NCBI GenBank assembly: GCA_964578835.1
Contig: CAZOEL010000159.1
Coordinates: 1 to 6,370 of the forward strand
Length of the DNA: 6,370 bases
From: CAZOEL01 sp964578835
GTDB taxonomy: Bacteria; Desulfobacterota; Syntrophobacteria; Syntrophobacterales; Syntrophobacteraceae
Reading direction: 5' to 3'
Part shown: piece by piece, positions 1-6,031 of the stretch
Position numbering within the stretch: the stretch's first letter is position 1
Layout of the letters: each line of letters starts with the position of its first letter
Position numbers and translations under genes: made by a program
Notes under the pieces: generated by a model
The model's input: only the letters and a program-made list of their open reading frames with translations
The model's database searches: none
Told to the model about the DNA's origin: nothing

Positions 1-117
1 CAAAAGATCCCGTACACATGGTCCCTGCTGAGTAAGAACAAATTTACCGTGGCCATCATTCATTCTTACTGATGCCGGACTTACGCCGACCTGTACTAGT
101 CTTTCTTCTCGAGCCAT
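1..117 (-). CDS. 5' end of an unidentified gene overlapping the end of moeA (partial)
   Basis: An open frame starts at an ATG at 117-115 and runs off the window edge with no stop after 39 codons. It begins MAREERLVQVGV and continues with SVRMNDGHGKF and QQGPCVRDLL. A GGAG lies just 2 nt before this ATG, closer than ideal, with a GGGA a little further upstream. The frame overlaps the last 22 nt of moeA, a common arrangement for translationally coupled genes. A second ATG in the same frame at 63-61 would give a start 32 nt after the moeA stop, but it has no clear Shine-Dalgarno. A competing frame from the ATG at 59-57 is also open to the edge. I do not recognise the protein. Position after moeA makes a cofactor or molybdoenzyme role possible, but this is only inference from location. 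Confidence 0.4.
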   Translation of the reverse strand, partial: MAREERLVQVGVSPASVRMNDGHGKFVLTQQGPCVRDLL

Positions 118-2054
118 ATCTCTCCGTCCCACCGTCCCATTACGGTTCCGGAAAGCGAAGGGTCATAACCTCCCATATCGGACAACATGCGGCGGAAAGG
201 CTCGCAGGAAACGATTTGGAGAAGAAGGCCTATCTTGGGATCGTCATAACTCGTATCCGGGATGACCAGATCGTAGCGCTCCTCAGCGACCGGAACAAAT
301 TCAAGCCCAAGGGCTCGGGCGGATGCATGGATGGCCATCCCGACATCGGCGCGACCGCTCAAAACATTCACAGCAACCGCCATATGCGTATATTCTTCCT
401 GATCGTAGCCCCGAATGGCGTCCGAAGAAAGCCCCGACTGCTGGAGGCAGTAGTCCAGAAGGATACGCGTGCCGGATCCTCCCTGCCGATTTATAAAGCT
501 CACGTCCTGCCGCAAAAGATCTTGAACTCCAGCTATATTTTTGGGATTCCCCGGCCGAAGCAGAAATCCCTGTTGACGCTTGGCCAGCTGTACGACGCGC
601 AAAGGGGTTCCCTTGAGGTATTTTTCAATGTACGAAAAATTGTAATCGCCGGTTTCCGGATCCAGCAGATGCGATCCGGCCAGGTGAGCTTGTCCTCGCC
701 GCAGAGCCATAAGGCCACCGAGGCTTCCCACATTGCTGGATGAAAGATGCATGCGGCTGTCGTGACGCTTCAACTCGTTGGCCAGCAGATCGATTGAATT
801 GTCATGGCTCCCAATCATAACGATAGTATGGTCCAACTGCTCCTCAGCCCTTAACAGACGGACGCGAACCTTCTGATCCACATCGATGCCTTCCAGCTCC
901 TGGGGAATCTGGATGATTCCATCCGCGCGCGTCAAGGATGTTATAACCCCAGCTCCGCGCTGAATGGGCATTGCAACAAGCCTCCCCTGGACCCGACCCA
1001 AAATAACGCGAAGGAACTCTTCGAGGCCAAGCTTCGAAGGCGTCTTTCGTCCCAGAACCGCTTCAACTTCCGGGTATGCAGGGGCGGGAGATCCCTGAAG
1101 AGCAAAGAGCAGCGGCCGGACGAACTGCTCGAAGGCGAGGATGGCGGAGACGGAATAACCGGGAACCCCGACGACCGGTTTTTGACGGACGATGCCGAGG
1201 ATGGTCGGCTTTCCGGGCATCATGGTGACGCCATGCACCAGCACCGTTCCCAGCTCTGCAATGATCGACGACGTGTAATCTTCAGATCCGGCTGAAGAAC
1301 CGGCATTGACAAGAACGACATCGGCTGGAGATGCGACTGCATCCTCTATCGCCTGTTTGATGCTCGCGTAGTCATCGGCGATAATCTCACGCAGTAGAGC
1401 TTCTCCGCCGCATTCCCGGACAAGGCTTGAAAGCACGGTTCCATTGAATTCGATGATGTCTCCAGGTGCGGCCTCTGCAGCTTTTTCCGCTGGAATCAGT
1501 TCCGTTCCGGTAGGCTGAATCCAGACTTTCGGAAGAGAAAAGACCGCTACCTCGAGAATCCCGGCTGCAAGAAGGGCCCCGAGGTCGGCGGGACGCAGCC
1601 GATGATATTGGGGCAATAGAAGCTCTCCTGATACGATGTCTTCTCCAACCTTGCGCACATGCTGCCAGGGAAAAGCCGCCGATCGGATTTCAATCTCCTT
1701 CTCGGCAACCTGTTCCACATGCTCTATCATGATCACGGCATCCGTTTCAGTCGGCAGCGGATCTCCCGTATCCACGGCGAAGGCGCCGTCTCCAATCCCG
1801 ATGCGAAGAGGACTGACATCGCTCGCGCCAAAAGTGTCCTTGGCTTTCACCGCAAAGCCGTCCATAGCGGCCCCGTGATAGTGCGGAACGGACTGGAGAG
1901 CGAAAATCGGTTGAGCCGTCACCCGATGCAATGCCTGGCAGGTCGGAATATTCTCAACCCCACACCGATTCGAAAACGTCTTCTCCGACCAGATTTCACG
2001 AGCTTCCTCGAGCGTCTTCATCTTAAGGTATACGTTTCTTTTAGGCCTCTCCAT
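96..2054 (-). CDS. moeA: MoeA-type molybdopterin molybdenumtransferase fused to a C-terminal PBP-like domain
   Basis: MoeA inserts molybdate (or tungstate) into adenylylated molybdopterin in the cytoplasm, the last core step of molybdenum cofactor synthesis. Residues about 12-405 are MoeA. They show MDGFAV (64-69), TGDPLP (96-101), PTGTEL (181-186, with E185 matching the conserved glutamate of TGDEL), ADVVL (244-248), GSEDY (256-260), MPGKPT (279-284) and GVPGYSVSA (296-304). Domain IV covers about 330-400. Residues about 410-645 resemble the PBP_like family (PF12727), with SHDNSIDLL (416-424), SLGGLMALRRGQAHLAGSHL (444-463) and NRQGGSGTR (522-530). This domain is thought to bind a ligand such as the metal oxyanion; that is inference here. 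At 652 residues the protein is far longer than plain MoeA (about 400). The start at 2054 overlaps the upstream gene by 14 nt and has AAGGAG 13 nt before it. M12 (2021) fits the usual MoeA N-terminus but has a weaker ribosome site. Confidence 0.93.
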   Translation of the reverse strand: MERPKRNVYLKMKTLEEAREIWSEKTFSNRCGVENIPTCQALHRVTAQPIFALQSVPHYHGAAMDGFAVKAKDTFGASDVSPLRIGIGDGAFAVDTGDPLPTETDAVIMIEHVEQVAEKEIEIRSAAFPWQHVRKVGEDIVSGELLLPQYHRLRPADLGALLAAGILEVAVFSLPKVWIQPTGTELIPAEKAAEAAPGDIIEFNGTVLSSLVRECGGEALLREIIADDYASIKQAIEDAVASPADVVLVNAGSSAGSEDYTSSIIAELGTVLVHGVTMMPGKPTILGIVRQKPVVGVPGYSVSAILAFEQFVRPLLFALQGSPAPAYPEVEAVLGRKTPSKLGLEEFLRVILGRVQGRLVAMPIQRGAGVITSLTRADGIIQIPQELEGIDVDQKVRVRLLRAEEQLDHTIVMIGSHDNSIDLLANELKRHDSRMHLSSSNVGSLGGLMALRRGQAHLAGSHLLDPETGDYNFSYIEKYLKGTPLRVVQLAKRQQGFLLRPGNPKNIAGVQDLLRQDVSFINRQGGSGTRILLDYCLQQSGLSSDAIRGYDQEEYTHMAVAVNVLSGRADVGMAIHASARALGLEFVPVAEERYDLVIPDTSYDDPKIGLLLQIVSCEPFRRMLSDMGGYDPSLSGTVMGRWDGEIWLEKKD

Positions 2055-2520
2055 CGCCGGCGCCCATCTCCTTTCTTATTCGCTGCACCAACTCGGTCCA
2101 ATGTTCCGGCTTATCCAGGGACCAGGAGGCGACCCGCAGCTGATCGTCCATTCCCCGGTAATTGACCAATAAACGAGCCTTGTTCGACCCGTCTCCGACG
2201 CTATTGGCGCCCACCGCTTCGATCCTGTCCATAGGAATCATGATATCCATTGCTTTATGCCATCGACGAAAGTATAGCACCTGCTGCGTAAGCACCAGCA
2301 CGCCTCGACCCTTCCAGCCCGAAGCCCAATTCTTGTCCAACCCTAGAAAATACGCATCGGGAGAAAGCGCCAAAGCTCGCGCGCCGGAAAACATCTGCTC
2401 AATTTCACCTAATGCGGCTTTTCTCGCGTGTCTGGGCTTGAAGTAGGCAAACCAGAAGATTGCGCAGAGCGCTGCGATGACGCCGAGGCCAACAATGACC
2501 GATATGTCGGTTGAGCTCAT
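2041..2520 (-). CDS. Single-pass membrane protein with a bacterial PH-like domain
   Basis: The protein has 159 residues. A hydrophobic segment at about residues 7-27 (VIVGLGVIAALCAIFWFAYF) is followed by a basic stretch, KPRHARK (28-34), which by the positive-inside rule places the C-terminal part in the cytoplasm. Residues about 70-150 have the alternating strands and final helix of a PH/GRAM-like fold: RGVLVLTQQVLYFRRW (72-87), IPMDRIEAV (95-103), RLLVNYRG (116-123), LRVASWSL (128-135), and the helix HWTELVQRIRKEM (140-152). No catalytic motif is visible. Such domains are usually scaffolds or ligand-binding modules, so the role is unknown. The gene starts 15 nt after the nitrilase stop and its end overlaps the moeA start, which argues for co-translation. 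The upstream AGTAGG is a weak Shine-Dalgarno 11 nt from the ATG, so expression may depend on coupling to the gene before it. Confidence 0.8.
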   Translation of the reverse strand: MSSTDISVIVGLGVIAALCAIFWFAYFKPRHARKAALGEIEQMFSGARALALSPDAYFLGLDKNWASGWKGRGVLVLTQQVLYFRRWHKAMDIMIPMDRIEAVGANSVGDGSNKARLLVNYRGMDDQLRVASWSLDKPEHWTELVQRIRKEMGAGDGEA

Positions 2521-2535
2521 AAGCTTATGCGCCTA

Positions 2536-3345
2536 CTAGCGCTGGATTCCGAGGCGACTCCAGAATTCGCGACGAAACCTTCTGGCTACGCTCAAATTGA
2601 CATCTACAATATGCGTCTGCTCAAGCTCATCCAATTCCACTCGCACCCAGTCTTGAAAGTTATCGAGGCCCTTGAACCAGCGGCGGAAATCGTCCTTGTC
2701 GATCATCTTCGGCGGCTGGAGCGCAAAGCTCCCGCCCCCGTGCTGATGGACGCGTCTTCCGTGAATCATGGCATTGTAGTCGGCGCAATTCACCCCAACG
2801 ACCGGGACAAAATTTTCACACGCTCTAACCATGGCAGCCGTCTTCCAGTGTCCCCTGAGTACGGGGAAAAGGCCGATATTGATTATGACGTCCGCTCCCT
2901 GGTCGACCAACTGCTTTCCTGCTCCACCCTCCCCCCAGAAATCCGCGCACACGGGAATGCCGATTTTGCCAAAATCAGTCACATACGCGCGATAGAGATC
3001 ATCCCCGGCCGAAATGCCCAAATGTTCACGCTCCAACGATCCAATATTTCTCTTTCTCTGCCGCCCAACGATCTTTCCGGAACGGTCGAAGAGAGTAGCT
3101 GTATTGAAGAGCTTTTCTCCTTCCGATTCCACGAGTCCAGCCACAAGATATGCGCCATGCCGCTCCGCGGCCGAAGCGAGCTCATCCTCGCCAAGATACG
3201 GAAAGTATTCTGGAAAGCAGATGACATCCAGCTTCTCCCCACGGCATCTTTCGAGCAGCGTCAATGCGTGGCCTATGTTTCTGGGATCATCGAAGGAAGG
3301 GTAAGGCTTGGGTTGCATGATGGCAACCCGAATATTGTCTCTCAT
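2536..3345 (-). CDS. Carbon-nitrogen hydrolase (nitrilase superfamily)
   Basis: A cytosolic enzyme of 269 residues, typical for a single-domain nitrilase-superfamily amidohydrolase. It carries the Glu-Lys-Cys catalytic triad: E46 in CFPEYFPY (43-50), K98 in GRQRKRNIG (94-102) and the nucleophile C133 in IPVCADFWGE (130-139). The N-terminus RVAIMQPKPYPS (6-17) and the strand VIINIGLFP (153-161) fit the alpha-beta-beta-alpha fold. Family members hydrolyse non-peptide C-N bonds in amides, carbamoyl compounds or nitriles; the substrate cannot be read from the sequence. The tryptophan-containing stretch after C133 is not the tyrosine-aspartate context of many omega-amidases, and the C-terminal region (214-245) is rich in charged and aromatic residues. 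The start at 3345 is well supported by GGAG 5 nt upstream. The membrane-protein gene follows after 15 nt. Confidence 0.9.
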   Translation of the reverse strand: MRDNIRVAIMQPKPYPSFDDPRNIGHALTLLERCRGEKLDVICFPEYFPYLGEDELASAAERHGAYLVAGLVESEGEKLFNTATLFDRSGKIVGRQRKRNIGSLEREHLGISAGDDLYRAYVTDFGKIGIPVCADFWGEGGAGKQLVDQGADVIINIGLFPVLRGHWKTAAMVRACENFVPVVGVNCADYNAMIHGRRVHQHGGGSFALQPPKMIDKDDFRRWFKGLDNFQDWVRVELDELEQTHIVDVNLSVARRFRREFWSRLGIQR

Positions 3346-3350
3346 CTTTA

Positions 3351-3354
3351 CTCC
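3351..3354 (-). promoter_or_regulatory. Ribosome binding site of the nitrilase-family gene
   Basis: On the minus strand GGAG stands 5 nt (TAAAG) before the ATG at 3345-3343. This is the best Shine-Dalgarno among the downstream genes and fixes that start. It suggests the gene is translated independently of the EEP gene, which ends 87 nt upstream. Confidence 0.75.
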
Positions 3355-3432
3355 ATATATTTAAAAAACCAATGCTCATTGTGGATACAGGCATTTGAAT
3401 GCTTGACGCCGGAAGAAACAGACGGTCCGATC

Positions 3433-4200
3433 TTACGCCCATCCCAGATTCGCGACATAAGGGAAATGATCTGACGGATAGCACCCGCCAATATGGTCTC
3501 TTACTATCTGAGCGTCGGAAACAGCAAAACTGCGGCTGACCAATATCCAGTCCATGCGATATTTCTTAGGGACGCCGCGGAAATCATGCCTTGTCATGCT
3601 CTCCTCGCTCTCATCCATGCCAAGAGCCTGCCAGGTATCGAGCAGCGCTCCTTCTGAGCCGGTCAGAAGGCCATGGACAGGAGATCCGGGAAAATCGTTG
3701 AAATCTCCCATCAAGATTTTGGGCTCTGGACGGCCAAGCATCCACTCGACTATGATCCTGCTTTGCTCCAACCTGGCGACGCCCCCCATGTGGTCTAGAT
3801 GGGTAACCAGCGCCCAAAATCTCCTTCCACTCGACAGATCTTCGAACAGCCCATAGCTCATCATCCGAGGGAAAGCGCTGTCCCAATGTTTGCTGCGATG
3901 CGCATCAGGAGTCAGGGAGAGCCAGAATTCGCCGGTCTCTATCGCCCTCAATCGGTCTTTGCGGTAGAAAAGCGTAGGGTACTGGCAAGTCTCGTCGACC
4001 GGTCGAACCGGAGCGTGCATGATATAGTCGGAAAGACGCTCCTGAAGATACGAGAGCTGCCTCGGCATCCCCTCCTGAGTTCCAAGAATCGACGGCGAGC
4101 GCCTCAGAATCGTCTCGACCACAATATTCTTCCGATGTTTCCAGGCATTATCCCCATCATCATCATTGTCGAAACGAAGATTGAAAGTCATGATTTGCAT
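3433..4200 (-). CDS. Endonuclease/exonuclease/phosphatase (EEP) family protein
   Basis: The protein has 255 residues with a complete set of EEP (DNase I-like) motifs: metal-binding N7 in MTFNLRFDN (4-12), E43 in LGTQEG (39-44), H134 in VTHLDH (132-137), D166 and N168 in MGDFNDFPGS (164-173), D217 in YRMDWILVS (214-222), and the final SDH at 243-245 in YPSDHFPYVA. The family cleaves phosphoester bonds with Mg2+. Substrates range from nucleic acids to lipid head groups and inositol or sugar phosphates. The short form without DNA-binding insertions, and the TFNLRFDN opening, resemble the small bacterial EEP proteins annotated as metal-dependent hydrolases rather than exonuclease III; substrate unknown. 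No signal peptide is visible, because the first strand starts directly at the N-terminus. The start at 4200 has AAAGGA 10 nt upstream. Confidence 0.9.
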   Translation of the reverse strand: MQIMTFNLRFDNDDDGDNAWKHRKNIVVETILRRSPSILGTQEGMPRQLSYLQERLSDYIMHAPVRPVDETCQYPTLFYRKDRLRAIETGEFWLSLTPDAHRSKHWDSAFPRMMSYGLFEDLSSGRRFWALVTHLDHMGGVARLEQSRIIVEWMLGRPEPKILMGDFNDFPGSPVHGLLTGSEGALLDTWQALGMDESEESMTRHDFRGVPKKYRMDWILVSRSFAVSDAQIVRDHIGGCYPSDHFPYVANLGWA

Positions 4201-4210
4201 TTATGCAACG

Positions 4211-4216
4211 TCCTTT
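4211..4216 (-). promoter_or_regulatory. Ribosome binding site of the EEP gene, overlapping the stop of the small upstream ORF
   Basis: On the minus strand AAAGGA lies 10 nt before the ATG at 4200-4198. Its first base is the last base of the TGA stop (4218-4216) of the 86-codon ORF upstream. If that ORF is translated, the two genes would be coupled. Confidence 0.5.
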
Positions 4217-4476
4217 CACGGCCCGATGTATTGAGGCGCTGCGCGCAACATTTCAAACATAAGCACTAATTCACGGCGTCCAAACATGACCCAAAACAGG
4301 CGCGGCACGATTTCGCCGCGTGAGGGAAATACCACAATCCCGCTTTTGTTCCAATCCCTTATGTGAAAAATGGTCAGTCGATCCACAGGTATGGTTGCCG
4401 AGCAGGTAGAACAGATGCTCTTTGGATGGAAGTCGCTTGCAAGGAACAGTTTCAAAATGATATAAGCACTCGTCAA
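4216..4476 (-). CDS. Doubtful small ORF (86 codons, TTG start) before the EEP gene
   Basis: The frame opens at a stop near 4527 and has no ATG or GTG near its start. The first usable start is the TTG at 4476-4474, which has no good Shine-Dalgarno and lies inside an arm of a 10-bp inverted repeat. The product would begin MTSAYIILKLFLASDF, with a CSTC pair of cysteines (22-25), IPVDRLTIFHIRDW (29-42), and a hydrophobic, aromatic C-terminal half including RLFWVMFGRRELVLMFEML (59-77). It ends 15 nt before the EEP start, which looks operonic. I do not recognise it. It may be a real small protein, a decayed gene whose proper start has been lost, or chance openness in a spacer between two good genes. 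Neighbouring genes use ATG with clear ribosome sites, which counts against it. Confidence 0.3.
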   Translation of the reverse strand: MTSAYIILKLFLASDFHPKSICSTCSATIPVDRLTIFHIRDWNKSGIVVFPSRGEIVPRLFWVMFGRRELVLMFEMLRAAPQYIGP

Positions 4477-4507
4477 TCCAGCGTTTTCGTGCGGAAATGA
4501 CGAGTGC
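4466..4507. repeat. Inverted repeat, 10-bp perfect arms, in the spacer before the EEP gene
   Basis: The arms are GCACTCGTCA at 4466-4475 and TGACGAGTGC at 4498-4507, perfectly complementary, with a 22-nt middle. The middle can extend the stem with TCC/GGA (4477-4479 with 4493-4495) and a small apical CG-TTTT-CG. On the minus strand the hairpin is followed by TTATATCATTTT, which is T-rich but has no clean T-run, so it is a poor intrinsic terminator. It could be a protein-binding palindrome, an RNA-stabilising hairpin after the beta-helix gene (whose stop is 83 nt upstream), or a translation-control hairpin covering the TTG of the small ORF. Confidence 0.6.
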
Positions 4508-4589
4508 GGATACGCGCTATGAAATTATCAATCAAACACCCGGCTTTTATCCGGAGAGCAGCAGGCAAAAGCGCTCTTCCTCAATCGCT

Positions 4590-6011
4590 TCAAGGTTGAA
4601 TGTCTATGGTCGGATAGATGCCTTTCAAATCGCCTTTAAGATAGGGATGAAGGAGATTGAACGAGCTATTTTGCACCTTTTGAGCATGCCCCCGATTCTT
4701 CGAGCCTTCGCAGTAAGCCCCGTTCGCCTCCAAAATATGCTCTATGCGATTTTGAAAAGCCTCGATAAAAGACGCTCCAGAGCCTTGGAATATCATGGCG
4801 CCAAGTTGCATCTCCCCTCTCACTTCATGAAGTTCTCCGAGGCTTACGCTATGCCGCTCCAAGTCCTGACGGTTCCGGATATAGCCCCAAATCAAATGCC
4901 GCGGCGGAATATCGAGAGGCTCCTCCAAATCAATGATCGTATGAGGCATGACAATGCTCTCTCGCCCGATGCTCAGCTTGAATTCGGGAGTTCCGCGCAG
5001 GAAGGCGTTGAAGCCGACGAACACCTTCTCACCAAGACACGTATGGATGACCTTGCCCCCATGCGCCGTGATGTTGTTGCCTTCTAGACGGCTGTCTATG
5101 ATATAGCAGTTTTCCTGGGCATTCGATCCTTTGCCGAGCCATGCGTTTTCGAGGTACGCCCTTTGGGCTATCAGCACATTTTCGCCTATTGCGCTATCCC
5201 CCTTCACCACGGCATACCTGCTGAGGAACGCGCCCTCCGGCACTCGTATATGGAGCTTCGACTGCACCATTTCAAAAATACCCTCGAAGTCCTTTTTCCT
5301 CGTCTCCACAAAATCCATCAGAATCCCTTCGGGAGGACTTCCCGGTTCAATATGGATATATCGTTTCAGATGATCGGGAGTGAACCGATAGTTGAAGTCG
5401 AAAGCGCCTTGAGCGCGAATCCAGATCTGGCCGGGCTCCACGAGACGGTGCAAAGTTTCGCCGGTATTTACATAGGCATAGGCTCCTATGACGCAGTCGT
5501 GAAGTGACGTGAAGTCAACGGTCGCAAAGGGCCCAAGGAAGCTACCCTCCACATTGGCGCCGTGGATATTGGCATAATGCATGGAAACGGTATTTTGTAT
5601 CAGAAATTCCTCGGGATTTTCAGGATCGTGGGAGTTGTTGTGAACCAGATTCTTGATAAGAAAGCTATCCTTGATTCGGATGACCTCATCGTCGTGCAGC
5701 GGTATTTCCAAATTCTGATACTTGAAGATGTCTCCCTTGCTCTTCAGCTCATCCCCGCGTATATCGCTCTTGTAAAGCACGGAATGGTCGACAATGCATT
5801 TGCCCAAAAAATAACTGCCGGAGATGCTGGAATGATGGAAATGGAAATGGAGCGGATGGTGAAGAGTAAGGGCATACAAGGCGTAAAAACGTGAAAATTG
5901 ATCGTGGGGAATTAAATTGCGCACGTAGGGACCTACATCGAAGGCCGGCTCCCTCAGGTTGACGTTCACTCGGTCAATAATGCGATCGATGAGCATGCTG
6001 AGCTTTTTCAT
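4590..6011 (-). CDS. Large left-handed beta-helix (hexapeptide-repeat) protein, transferase-like
   Basis: The 473-residue protein has stretches of hexapeptide-type turns typical of left-handed beta-helix (LbetaH) acyl- and nucleotidyltransferases. One helical stretch lies at about 60-85 (SSISGSYFLGKCIVDHSVLY), another at 138-182 (IQNTVSMHYANIHGANVEGS, then FATVDFTSLHDCVIGAYAYV), and the longest at 258-360 (VPEGAFLSRYAVVKGDSAIG, VLIAQRAYLENAWLGKGSNA, then YIIDSRLEGNNITAHGGKVI). The stretches are separated by non-helical inserts at about 86-135 and 186-255. A histidine-rich motif HHPLHFHFHH sits at 51-60. The C-terminal 100 residues are mostly helical and charged. No nucleotidyltransferase GXGTR domain is present. 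LbetaH proteins commonly act as trimers on CoA- or sugar-linked substrates; the substrate here is unknown. The start has GAGGAA 5 nt upstream and lies 27 bp from the palindromic element. Confidence 0.82.
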   Translation of the reverse strand: MKKLSMLIDRIIDRVNVNLREPAFDVGPYVRNLIPHDQFSRFYALYALTLHHPLHFHFHHSSISGSYFLGKCIVDHSVLYKSDIRGDELKSKGDIFKYQNLEIPLHDDEVIRIKDSFLIKNLVHNNSHDPENPEEFLIQNTVSMHYANIHGANVEGSFLGPFATVDFTSLHDCVIGAYAYVNTGETLHRLVEPGQIWIRAQGAFDFNYRFTPDHLKRYIHIEPGSPPEGILMDFVETRKKDFEGIFEMVQSKLHIRVPEGAFLSRYAVVKGDSAIGENVLIAQRAYLENAWLGKGSNAQENCYIIDSRLEGNNITAHGGKVIHTCLGEKVFVGFNAFLRGTPEFKLSIGRESIVMPHTIIDLEEPLDIPPRHLIWGYIRNRQDLERHSVSLGELHEVRGEMQLGAMIFQGSGASFIEAFQNRIEHILEANGAYCEGSKNRGHAQKVQNSSFNLLHPYLKGDLKGIYPTIDIQP

Positions 6012-6016
6012 CCAGA

Positions 6017-6022
6017 TTCCTC
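6017..6022 (-). promoter_or_regulatory. Ribosome binding site of the beta-helix gene
   Basis: On the minus strand GAGGAA precedes the ATG at 6011-6009 by 5 nt, which settles that start over the internal methionine at codon 6. The site lies wholly between the palindromic element and the gene, so an insertion there would leave translation signals intact while replacing or displacing the promoter. Confidence 0.75.
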
Positions 6023-6031
6023 GTTATCATG

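Noticed and set aside
72..743. Plus-strand open frame of 223 codons
   Set aside because: It is antisense to the PBP-like domain of the MoeA fusion and shows no domain of its own.
3363..3381. Possible terminator between the EEP and nitrilase genes (CAAT/ATTG stem followed by six T on the minus strand)
   Set aside because: The stem is only 4 bp with an A/T-rich composition, too weak for a confident intrinsic terminator. The T-run may simply be an AT-rich leader.
2527..3474. Plus-strand open frame of 315 codons
   Set aside because: It lies antisense across the nitrilase-family gene, which has an intact Glu-Lys-Cys triad and a strong ribosome site. The plus-strand product shows no recognisable domain and its openness follows from the codon pattern of the real gene.
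4524..4529. GATAAT on the minus strand as a -10 box for the small ORF and EEP gene
   Set aside because: No matching -35 hexamer is found at 16-18 bp spacing and there is no extended -10 TG, so a promoter cannot be supported.
4497..5087. Plus-strand open frame of 196 codons
   Set aside because: It is antisense to the 3' part of the beta-helix gene, whose hexapeptide repeats prove the minus-strand frame. It also begins within the inverted repeat and lacks a ribosome site.
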